Below, piece by piece: positions 7,670 through 14,887 of a stretch of 64,000 bases of DNA. A program made the position numbers and the translations under genes. The stretch is taken from contig OZ250142.1 of NCBI GenBank assembly GCA_965237445.1, forward strand, positions 1,302,001 to 1,366,000. The letters are read 5' to 3'. The DNA is from G963668185 sp965237445. Lineage in GTDB: Bacteria; Chloroflexota; Dehalococcoidia; Lucifugimonadales; G963668185. The stretch's first letter is position 1; the number at the start of each line of letters is the position of its first letter. The notes beneath the pieces were generated by a model. The model was not told the origin of the DNA, ran no database searches, and saw nothing but the letters and a program-made list of their open reading frames with translations.

Positions 7670-9625
7670 ATGGACAACCACACTCTGCTCGGCCTCATCG
7701 ACTCAGAACTGTCCGGCGTGAACGCGCTCAACTGGGCCACAGACCTCACGCGGTTCTACCGGTCGCCCGGTGCATCCGGCTACCACGAGGCAACGCGCGT
7801 CGTTGAGGGCCTGTTCCGGCGCTCCGGTGTCGACAGGGTGTGGAGCGATACCTATCCGCTGGACGGCCATACGGAACTCATGGGCGAGGCGGTACCCCTA
7901 GCGTGGGAGCCGGTGAGCGCCGAGCTGCGCGAGGGTTCGCCCGCCGGGCCTCTGCTCATGTCGTACGACAAAGCGTACTCATGCCTCGCATGGTGGTCGC
8001 CGTCGACAACAGAAGGCGGCGAGACGCTTCCCATTGTCGACGTGGGCACAGGCGAGTCGGAGGCCGACTTCGATGGCAAGGACATCGAGGGCAAGATCGC
8101 GTTCGTCCACGGCACGCGCCGGACCAACGGCTGGCCCCAGGCCGCGGGCCTCGCGATGAGGCACGGCGCCGCGGGCATTCTCACCGACTACCTGTTGTAC
8201 CAGGATATGCCTAGCCGCACGCGCGACACCCTTCCAGATGCCGTGCAGCTACTGCGTATGCCGGGCAGCCGCAACACCGCGTGGGGCATGGCCGTCGACC
8301 GGCCCGCAGCCGAGCGCCTGAAGGTCATGGCCGCCTCCGATGAACACGCCTGGGTGAAGATTGAGACGAGACTGCTGCAGGGCGAGGGCGTGAACCTGTT
8401 GGCCGAAATCGAAGGCGCTGGGGACACGAACGAAAGCGTGCTCTTTGTGACCCACTCCACCGCCGGCACCAAGCCCGCCGCCAACTGCGCTTCCGGCCCG
8501 GCCCTTGCCGTGGAAATCGCCCGTACCCTTACCTCTCTTATCGCGAGCGGCCGCGTGCCGCAGCCCAGGTGCACCATTCGATTCCTGACCGATGTCGAAG
8601 GCCACGGTAGCAAGTTCTACATGCAGACTTACCCCAACGACTTGAAGGAAACACTCGCGGTGATCTGTCTCGACAGCGTAGGTCACTCCCAGTCCAAGGT
8701 CGACTCCGCCCTCATGTACTTCCGTTGCCCGGACTCGGTGCCGACCTTCCTCAACGACTACGTGGCCGCACTTATCGACGCCTCGCCCAAGGACCTCCCA
8801 TGGGTGTACAGCACTGGCCGCCCCGTGCCCGCCGTAAACTTCGTCGAGCACCCATACACTCCGTGGAGCGACAACAAGTACTATCCGGCGTACGGCGTGC
8901 CGGCAGCGTTGTTCATGTCTTGGCCGGACCGTTACTTCCACACCCAGCTACTCACCGCCGACAACCTCGATCCTGCCGTGTTCCGCCGCTGCGGTCTCGT
9001 GGCCGCGGCGGCCGCGCTCGGCATTGCGGGCGCCGGTCCGAACGAGGCCATGGCTATCATGCGCGACGTGGCATCTCGGAGCAGGTTCCGCATATCCCAG
9101 GCTGCGCTGAAGCACGCCGCGGACGACCCGGCCAGGACCCGCCGCCGCCTCGGCTACCTTGCGTCGCGGGATCGCGCGGCGATCGATTCCGCCGTCGCCC
9201 TCGCGGGCGGCGAACGAGGCACGGACGTCAGGGCTGCCGCGAACGCGCTTAAGGCGGAGATAACCGACCGGGTCCAGTCCGAGCTGCAATGGGTCCCGGC
9301 CGGCCGTCGGCGCAGTAGTTTTGCGGACGGCGAGGTTGTCCCCGCTCGCAAGGTCGAGCGGTCGGCGCCCGGACTCTCAGGCACCGCGTACCAAGACCTC
9401 GTCGAGATTACGGGCGAGATGTCCGCTCGCGATCCCCGGTTCAACTTCCACGCCAGCCGAATAGTCGGCGACGAGATGTGGAACCTCACCAACGGAGAAC
9501 GCACCGTGAACCGCATAGCCGAAGTCATCGGCTTCGAGTTCGAATACGACATCGACCCCACCCACATCCTGACCCTGTTCCAGGGCCTAGAACGCGCCGG
9601 CTACATAAACATCACCCTAACCTAA
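7670..9625 (+). CDS. M28-like peptidase with PA-type domain and C-terminal PqqD-like module
   Basis: 651 residues from ATG 7670, preceded by AAGGAAGG. The N-terminal part (FYRSPGASGYHEATRVVEGL) and a PA-like insert (DIEGKIAFVHGTRR, AAGLAMRHGAAGILTDY) are followed by an M28-like core with ESVLFVTHSTAGTKPAAN, TIRFLTDVEGHGSKFYM and YTPWSDNKYYPAYGVPAALF. The last 80 residues (DEMWNLTNGERTVNRIAEVI, LTLFQGLERAGYI) resemble a PqqD-like winged-helix peptide-binding module. The usual M28 zinc ligands are not all evident. It follows the M20 gene on the same strand at 165 bp; both may act in peptide catabolism. Confidence 0.7.
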   Translation: MDNHTLLGLIDSELSGVNALNWATDLTRFYRSPGASGYHEATRVVEGLFRRSGVDRVWSDTYPLDGHTELMGEAVPLAWEPVSAELREGSPAGPLLMSYDKAYSCLAWWSPSTTEGGETLPIVDVGTGESEADFDGKDIEGKIAFVHGTRRTNGWPQAAGLAMRHGAAGILTDYLLYQDMPSRTRDTLPDAVQLLRMPGSRNTAWGMAVDRPAAERLKVMAASDEHAWVKIETRLLQGEGVNLLAEIEGAGDTNESVLFVTHSTAGTKPAANCASGPALAVEIARTLTSLIASGRVPQPRCTIRFLTDVEGHGSKFYMQTYPNDLKETLAVICLDSVGHSQSKVDSALMYFRCPDSVPTFLNDYVAALIDASPKDLPWVYSTGRPVPAVNFVEHPYTPWSDNKYYPAYGVPAALFMSWPDRYFHTQLLTADNLDPAVFRRCGLVAAAAALGIAGAGPNEAMAIMRDVASRSRFRISQAALKHAADDPARTRRRLGYLASRDRAAIDSAVALAGGERGTDVRAAANALKAEITDRVQSELQWVPAGRRRSSFADGEVVPARKVERSAPGLSGTAYQDLVEITGEMSARDPRFNFHASRIVGDEMWNLTNGERTVNRIAEVIGFEFEYDIDPTHILTLFQGLERAGYINITLT

Positions 9626-9640
9626 TCCGCAACTTCCTAA

Positions 9641-9775
9641 ACCCCTCTCCCGCAATGGAGACCTTTGCACAACTGCCGCATCGACGGATGAGAGAGGCTC
9701 TCCGGCCCCTTCCCCAGTCTGCAATCGTACTCTTAAACCCCTCTCCCTTGATGGGAGAGGGCAGGGTGAGGGTGA
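9641..9775. repeat. MITE-like dispersed repeat, truncated copy
   Basis: Contains CCTTTGCACAACTGCCGC, CCGGCCCCTTCCCCAGTCTG and the palindrome CCTCTCCCTTGATGGGAGAGG, all recurring in other intergenic gaps of this window. The second half of the central hairpin is missing. The remainder of the 9626-9911 gap shows nothing else. Confidence 0.7.
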
Positions 9776-9911
9776 CAGCGTTCGGCGCCATGCCCCTTCA
9801 GCGTCGCGCCAAGACATCCTAAACGTCGCCAGGAGCCTTATCAGCTAGCCGCCTAGTAGGAACAGCGCCCTAAATGGCCTGTCGAAGTGACGCCATGCCT
9901 TGTCGAGGGCG

Positions 9912-10351
9912 CTACGTAGACTCAGACGGCACAAGCGCCTCTATTTGGGGAATCAACGCAGGAAGGTCAATCTCCACGGTCTGCCACAGCACGTCAAGAT
10001 CGATGTCGAAGTACGCGTGGACTAACCTGTGGCGCATGGCGATGATTTGTGCCCAGGGAATTGATGGCGCGACTTGCTTAGTTGAATCGCTTACGTGGCG
10101 AGCTGCTTCTCCAACCATTTCGATCGCCTTCGTAAGTGCAAGGACTAGTCCCTCGTCTTCGTCAAGGTCGCGTCGCGTACGGCCGCCGGCTAGTCTCAAT
10201 GCTGTAGAAGGTTCTCTTGCTGCTGTCTCCAACCATTTGATCGCCTTCGTAAGTGCAAGGACTAGTCCCTCGTCTTCGTCAAGGTCGCGTCGCGTACGGC
10301 CGCCGGAGATGCGTAGTCTGCGTCCAGCATGTCAGAGACGGTCTTCGTCAT
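9912..10351 (-). pseudogene. hepT-like toxin gene, broken by frameshift and internal duplication
   Basis: The C-terminal frame (stop at 9912) is a HepT/DUF86 HEPN protein with EMVGEAARHVSDSTKQV and the HEPN catalytic RNase motif RHRLVHAY (Rx4HxY). Its natural start is ATG 10351-10349, overlapping the mntA stop as ATGA exactly as in the second cassette. That frame (MTKTVSDMLDADYASP) dies at a TAG after 29 codons. Two copies of an 82-bp segment (10108-10189 and 10226-10306, 117-bp period, one base different in length) lie inside the gene. Together with a frameshift they disconnect start from body. The toxin is probably inactive while its antitoxin partner remains intact. Confidence 0.8.
10108..10306. 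repeat. direct duplication of about 82 bp within hepT
   Basis: Segments 10108-10189 and 10226-10306 are near-identical, sharing CCTTCGTAAGTGCAAGGACT and GTCGCGTCGCGTACGGCCGC, separated by 36 bp. The second copy lacks one C after AACCATTT. This looks like a recent local duplication. Confidence 0.9.
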
Positions 10352-10650
10352 ACGCGTTCATACTGGACTTGGGCCTCATTGAGTACTTGCTGGCGGAAGC
10401 GCCGGCTCACGTCCCCCGCGGTGCGAAGGTCCACCCTCCGCCCGAGCATGTGACTCAAATCCAACTCCATCCCCGCGATACCCAGGAGGCCGGGCGTTCG
10501 CCCCTGCTCGAACTCCACGAGCAGGTCGATGTCGCTATCCGGCCCAAAGTCGGAACGCAAGGCCGATCCGAAAACGGCAAGCCGCCTGATCCCCCGGCTT
10601 CGACAGAACGAAGCAAGACGGGCCTTTGGGATAGATACCTGTGGGTTCAT
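10348..10650 (-). CDS. MntA-like nucleotidyltransferase antitoxin (cassette 1)
   Basis: 100 residues from ATG 10650. Minimal nucleotidyltransferase domain with the motif GSx10DxD (Gly28-Ser29 to Asp40-Ile-Asp42: FGSALRSDFGPDSDIDLLVEF split around residue 40). MntA antitoxins AMPylate the tyrosine of the HEPN toxin HepT and silence it. The stop overlaps the hepT start (ATGA). The first 45 residues are almost identical to the antitoxin of cassette 2 (11307-11618), while the last 50 differ, suggesting duplication followed by divergence of the toxin-contacting half. Confidence 0.85.
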   Translation of the reverse strand: MNPQVSIPKARLASFCRSRGIRRLAVFGSALRSDFGPDSDIDLLVEFEQGRTPGLLGIAGMELDLSHMLGRRVDLRTAGDVSRRFRQQVLNEAQVQYERV

Positions 10651-10691
10651 TTCAACCATCCAGTATCATCTACGGTCGTAGCTCTCGATCA

Positions 10692-10823
10692 TCAGATTCG
10701 CGTCGATGTCAAGCCGGCACTCTTCATTTCCTTGACAAGCTTGTGCTTCCATCCACCATCGTCATCCATCTTGATGTACAACACTCCGTCGTAGTCCGAT
10801 GGCGTTTCTAAGTCACCTTTTGA
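10692..10823 (-). pseudogene. C-terminal remnant of a TIR-like nucleotide-binding protein
   Basis: 44 in-frame codons with no start, bounded upstream by TAG (10826-10824), ending in TGA at 10694-10692. They encode LETPSDYDGVLYIKMDDDGG and WKHKLVKEMKSAGL. This is the characteristic C-terminus of predicted nucleotide-binding proteins with a TIR-like domain (COG4271 type), where SDYxGVLYI and WkxxLakEmkaAG end the protein. The rest of the gene is gone. It sits between the two HepT/MntA cassettes, indicating turnover of defence genes at this site. Confidence 0.55.
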
Positions 10824-10975
10824 CTAGCGAGACATCCTAGGTATTGGTGCCACCCTTCAGCGGCGTTCCAACATGTCTTTGATGTCGCGTGAGTTTATCG
10901 CGGTCGGCTTTGCTGATGTGGAGACGATTCATTGCGCGGCGTCTTTTGCTAATCCAGGCCAGCGTAGTTGGGCCG

Positions 10976-11317
10976 TCAGTCGTCTTCCCTGCGTTCCATC
11001 GGAAGCATCAGTTCAAGAAGCTCTGGAAGCCTCCGTTGAACCGTATTCCATACGATCTCTAGGTCCACGTCGTCGTAGCCATGGATCATTCGATTCCGCA
11101 TTCCTATCATGTCGTGCCAAGGAATCTCCGGATGCTGTTCACGGAACTGTGTAGAGATTCGCCCCGCCGCTTCGCCAATGACTTCGAGCCGCCGGATGAC
11201 CGAATCCTGCAATCTTGTTTCCGACAAGAAGTCATTCTCTTCGATGCCTTGGACGTAGGACTGCGCCAGTCGGGCGGACGTTATGATGTCCAGAACGTAC
11301 TCCCTGTCACGATCCAT
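10976..11317 (-). CDS. HepT-like HEPN toxin (cassette 2)
   Basis: 113 residues. HepT/DUF86 HEPN-domain ribonuclease toxin, with the HEPN catalytic motif at residues 74-81 (RNRMIHGY; the Tyr is the residue AMPylated by MntA in characterised systems). Helices around RRLEVIGEAAGRIS are typical. ATG 11317 lies inside the end of the antitoxin gene, an 11-bp overlap, so translation is coupled. The frame is intact, unlike the toxin of cassette 1. Confidence 0.85.
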   Translation of the reverse strand: MDRDREYVLDIITSARLAQSYVQGIEENDFLSETRLQDSVIRRLEVIGEAAGRISTQFREQHPEIPWHDMIGMRNRMIHGYDDVDLEIVWNTVQRRLPELLELMLPMERREDD

Positions 11318-11618
11318 ATATGATCTCAGTGGACTCCAATATGCTCTTCCGGCGCAGGTGATTTAGGCTAGCCTCCACACCGCGCCGGCTGACAAGGTCC
11401 ACCTCCCTCCCAAACATTCGGCTCAGTTCCGTTTCCATTCCCCCGAGGTCAATGAGATCTGGCGTCCGCCCATGCTCAAACTCCACCAGCAGATCGATGT
11501 CGCTTTCCGGCCCGAAGTCGGAGCGTAGGGCCGATCCGAACACGGCAAGCCGCCTAATTCCTCTGCTACGACAGAACGAAGCAAGGCGTGCCTTTGGTAT
11601 TGACACCTGTGGGTTCAT
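11307..11618 (-). CDS. MntA-like nucleotidyltransferase antitoxin (cassette 2)
   Basis: 103 residues from ATG 11618, with a purine-rich ribosome-binding region (AAAAGAG) in front. It has the same MNPQVSIPKARLASFCRSRG start and GSx10DxD active site as the cassette 1 antitoxin. The C-terminal half (GGMETELSRMFGREVDLVSR) is divergent. It presumably neutralises the HepT encoded directly downstream by AMPylation. Confidence 0.85.
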   Translation of the reverse strand: MNPQVSIPKARLASFCRSRGIRRLAVFGSALRSDFGPESDIDLLVEFEHGRTPDLIDLGGMETELSRMFGREVDLVSRRGVEASLNHLRRKSILESTEIIYGS

Positions 11619-11648
11619 CTCTTTTCTTTCTTCGACTTCCGAGACCAT

Positions 11649-12244
11649 CCACTTGATGGCTTCGACACTTTCGACAGCGAAATCTTAACATCGCGGAAGG
11701 TCCCTACAGACCTGACCATCCCCGCCTTGCTCCTCGGAGAACTAGTGTGCTAATATTGAAGCATGATATTCACAGCACACAACACGCATTCCGCCAAAGA
11801 CCCCACTCTCATCTCTGGCGCAGCTAGGCCAGAACTGGGCCACAATCGTGCAGTCTTGAGCCGCCCATGGGCAAAACTGGTGCCGTATTCTAGCCATTCG
11901 GGTGCCGCACCCGCGGACCTCCCAGCTATGAAATGTCCAAAACGCGGCAGAATGCCACACGTTCTTCGCAAGTCCAGGCCGTTCCCCGTCTTTAAGAGAG
12001 GCCCGGGTTCTACCCTTCTTGACGTGCGCGGAACAATTGCCTTACTCCGATTGCCTCAATTGTGCAGCCGCGCAAAAAGTCTCAGTCACGCCTTAACAAC
12101 GCATTTGGGCGCCTCAGGACAGCATCGCGTCCGCATGGTCGGCGTTTCAGAACGCCCGCCACTCAAGTGGTTTCAGCTACGAAGACAGTGGAATTAGACG
12201 AAATGAGACAGGTGACGTTTTTTCAGAGTCCGCTCAGGTACGCC
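11649..12244. other. intergenic region with a degenerate repeat-like element
   Basis: No convincing gene. 11918-11935 (CCTCCCAGCTATGAAATG) matches 30937-30954 with one difference, and weaker protein-level resemblance on the minus strand extends around both sites. Open frames here (for example 11763-12197 plus) have no recognisable domain and no ribosome-binding site. Confidence 0.4.
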
Positions 12245-13087
12245 TCAGCCCCGGTCGCGAATCCGCACCAGCTTCGTCACCGGCTGCTCGTTGCACGCCA
12301 GGTAGATGTTGCCGTTCGAGTCCCCCCAGACGCCGTGCGAAATATCCGGCGTCCGCACCCGCGTCACCAGCCCGCCGTCAGCGTCGTAGACCGTCATGCG
12401 TGGCGTGTGGTCCGTCACGTACAGGAACCCGTCCCCGTCCTCGAACACGTCCATCGGCTCGTACAGGTCCCGCCGCTCCTCCAGGAACCGGCCGTCTGCC
12501 GTGAACAGTTGGATCCGGTGGTTCTCCCGGTCAGTCACAACGACGCGGCCCCTCGAGTCCACCCACACGCCGTGCGGCGTCGTGAACATCCCCGGCCCGT
12601 CGCCTCGTTCTCCCCATGTGCCCAGGTGCTGTCCGTCCGGCGCGAATCGGTGGACCGCCGAGTTGCCGTACCCGTCGGAGACGTAGATCTCGCCTGTGAT
12701 CGGCGACACCGCGATGTCCGCTGGGTGGTTGAACGGCGCCTGCAGAGCGGGCCGCCCTCGGTTGCCGAGCCGCATCTTGACCTCGCCGTCGCGGTCGAAC
12801 GCCAGCACCTCGTGAGCGTCCCGGTCCACCAGGAACACCGTGTCGTCCGCCGAGATGTAGATGCCGTGAGCGTCCAGCAGCAACCCGCTGCCCCACGTGT
12901 CGATGACCGATCCATCAGGGTCGGTCACCACCACCGGCGGGTCGCCCCGGCGGTACAGGTACACGCGGTCCTGCGAGTCGACTGCAACGTGGCTGACGTT
13001 GTCCGGTTCCGGGCCTGATAGGCTTGGACCGAACGGACGGCGCACCTCCCAGACGTGGTCGCCGGTGCCGACGATGGGCAGGTCCAA
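12245..13087 (-). CDS. NHL-repeat six-bladed beta-propeller protein
   Basis: 280 residues built almost entirely of NHL repeats. Blades are visible as HVAVDSQDRVYLYRRG, HGIYISADDTVFLVDRD, DIAVSPITGEIYVSDGYG, HGVWVDSRGRVVVTDREN and HGVWGDSNGNIYLACNEQ. This resembles the lyase-type propeller of peptidylglycine alpha-hydroxylating enzymes and bacterial relatives, whose role is mostly unknown. No signal peptide is seen at the chosen ATG. It ends the unit that begins with the amidohydrolase 21 bp upstream, so the two are likely co-transcribed. Confidence 0.8.
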   Translation of the reverse strand: MDLPIVGTGDHVWEVRRPFGPSLSGPEPDNVSHVAVDSQDRVYLYRRGDPPVVVTDPDGSVIDTWGSGLLLDAHGIYISADDTVFLVDRDAHEVLAFDRDGEVKMRLGNRGRPALQAPFNHPADIAVSPITGEIYVSDGYGNSAVHRFAPDGQHLGTWGERGDGPGMFTTPHGVWVDSRGRVVVTDRENHRIQLFTADGRFLEERRDLYEPMDVFEDGDGFLYVTDHTPRMTVYDADGGLVTRVRTPDISHGVWGDSNGNIYLACNEQPVTKLVRIRDRG

Positions 13088-13107
13088 CTTTCCGTCGCTC
13101 TCCTCTG

Positions 13108-14595
13108 TTAGCGCACCTGGTGCCCGGAGGGGCTGTACGACGCCGCGGCCGGGTCTCCCGGTACGTACTCAGAGTGGCCCTGCTTGCCGGTCAGGCCTCC
13201 GTCTTGGACCACGACATCGCCGCGCACCATCGTCAGAACAGGCATCCCCAGCAGCTCGAATCCCTCGAAAGTCGAGAAGTCTGTGACCCCGCGCTCCCCT
13301 GTGACAACGTGCCGCTTCGCCGGGTCCCACAACACCAGGTCCGCGTCCGATCCAGGGCGCAGACAGCCCTTGCGCGGGTAGATCCCGAAGACCTTGGCCG
13401 GGTTCTCGCACATCACCTGTACCAACCGCGGCAGCGTGATCCGCCCCGTGTTCACCCCGGCCGACCAGACCACCGGCATCATGAACTCAAGCGTGCTCAG
13501 TCCCGCCGCACAACCGAAGATGTCCTCCTCGTCCAGGGGCGGGTCCTCGATGTGTCTGCCCAGCTCGTGCGTCAGCTTCAACGAGCGCGTGTAGCCGCAG
13601 CAGTCGCTCCCGATCACGTTCAGCGTCCGGTCCGCCAGTCCATCCCACATCGCGTCCCGGTCCTCGTCGTACCGCAGGGGCGGGCTAACCTTCAATAGGT
13701 ACCCCCGCTCGATCAGGTCGTCGTCGATCAACGTCAGGTAGTGTGGGCAGGTCTCGCCGAAGATGCGCAGTCCCCGGTCCCGGAACTCCCGGATGATCGG
13801 CAGACTCTCATGTGCGCTGAGGTGCACCGGATAGAGCGGACTGCCCGTCAGCGATGCCATTGTCGACGCGCGGTAGACCGCGTCTGCCTCGATGATGTTC
13901 GGTGCCGCTGGCTGAAGGTAGTGCCGTGTCGTCTTCCCCTCACTCATGTGCCTGTACTGGAGGTACCATTTCCCGGCGCCGAACTCCGAGTGCGTCATCG
14001 TCAGGCCGCCATGTTCAGCCGCCAGCTCCATCACCCGCATGATGCTGTGGTCCGGCAGCGACCGCAGGTTGACCTCGTGGTCCGGTTCCCAGGGGTTACA
14101 GGTCATGAACACCTTGAACGACAGCGCACCCATCCCGATCAGATCGGGCACCACGTTGTCGATGTCTTCCACGTCCAGGTACGTCAGCAACCCATGCACC
14201 GCAAAGTCCGTGTACGAAACCTCCGAAGCGTAGTCGATGAAACTCGCCACCACGTCCTGCGTGCGGTCCTGGTCTCCCCATTTGTTGCTGTACTTGATGT
14301 GGCGGTTCCGCTCCGAACCGATGAAGGCGATCACCGTGGTCACGCCGCCGAACGCGGCCCGCATGGTGTACGTATCCATCTTGTCGCCGAATACGGGGTG
14401 CGCGTGCGCGTCCACACCTCCTGGGAGTACGTACTTGCCCTCGGCATCGATGACGTCGGCGCCGGCGGGGGCCTCGAGCACCGGACCAACTTCCTCCACC
14501 TTGCCGCCGCTCACTAGGACGTCGGCCTTCTCGATACCGTCGCCCGTTACCAGCAGGCCGCCCCTTACAAGAGTGCTCGCGCTCCCGTTCGTCAT
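13108..14595 (-). CDS. dihydropyrimidinase-like amidohydrolase
   Basis: 495 residues, the size of dihydropyrimidinases/hydantoinases, which open cyclic ureides in pyrimidine or hydantoin catabolism using a binuclear zinc site. Metal ligands visible: GGVDAHAHP (His64, His66), the lysine to be carbamylated in LSFKVFMTC, TMTHSE, and the His of PVHLSAHES. The final Asp position reads IGSDCCGY. A composite beta domain frames the barrel (N-terminal LVRGGLLVTGDGIEKADV and C-terminal SDADLVLWDP). A ribosome-binding GGAGG lies before ATG 14595. Exact substrate is unknown; the NHL propeller follows closely. Confidence 0.85.
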   Translation of the reverse strand: MTNGSASTLVRGGLLVTGDGIEKADVLVSGGKVEEVGPVLEAPAGADVIDAEGKYVLPGGVDAHAHPVFGDKMDTYTMRAAFGGVTTVIAFIGSERNRHIKYSNKWGDQDRTQDVVASFIDYASEVSYTDFAVHGLLTYLDVEDIDNVVPDLIGMGALSFKVFMTCNPWEPDHEVNLRSLPDHSIMRVMELAAEHGGLTMTHSEFGAGKWYLQYRHMSEGKTTRHYLQPAAPNIIEADAVYRASTMASLTGSPLYPVHLSAHESLPIIREFRDRGLRIFGETCPHYLTLIDDDLIERGYLLKVSPPLRYDEDRDAMWDGLADRTLNVIGSDCCGYTRSLKLTHELGRHIEDPPLDEEDIFGCAAGLSTLEFMMPVVWSAGVNTGRITLPRLVQVMCENPAKVFGIYPRKGCLRPGSDADLVLWDPAKRHVVTGERGVTDFSTFEGFELLGMPVLTMVRGDVVVQDGGLTGKQGHSEYVPGDPAAASYSPSGHQVR

Positions 14596-14887
14596 ATGGC
14601 AGCCTCCTTCGCAGGACTATGTATCCACTTTGCGAAGCGCATTCTAGCAGCACCCGGACAGCCCTCATGGCAACTGCCGGTCTGCTTGGGCCGGCGAACA
14701 CCGCAATCCAATGCGACCACCGGGGCCGGAGCTTGATTGAGAATGATTTCACAAACTTGACAATATCCCTTTCCAGTGGAAGAGTGCCCGAATTGCGGGC
14801 ACAATCTGTGCCTTGAAGACGCATATTGGAGATCGTTCGGGTACACTGGATCGTTGAAGTCCACTTTTGACGGCGAGGAGTTTGATA
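14596..14887. promoter_or_regulatory. divergent intergenic region between amidohydrolase and ABC importer operon
   Basis: About 290 bp separate two divergent units, so promoters for both must lie here. The region is AT-richer than its flanks. TTGACA (14757-14762) could be a -35 element, but no good -10 at the right spacing was found. No clear operator or riboswitch. Confidence 0.35.

Noticed and set aside
11763..12197. 144-codon plus-strand frame
   Set aside because: No ribosome-binding site, no domain, and overlaps a repeat-like element shared with 30937.
12062..13018. Long open frame on the plus strand (318 codons)
   Set aside because: Antisense to the NHL propeller gene, which has clear repeats; a high-GC shadow frame.
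13024..14517. Plus-strand frames antisense to the amidohydrolase
   Set aside because: Low-complexity Arg/Val/His-rich products with no domain; shadow of a real gene.
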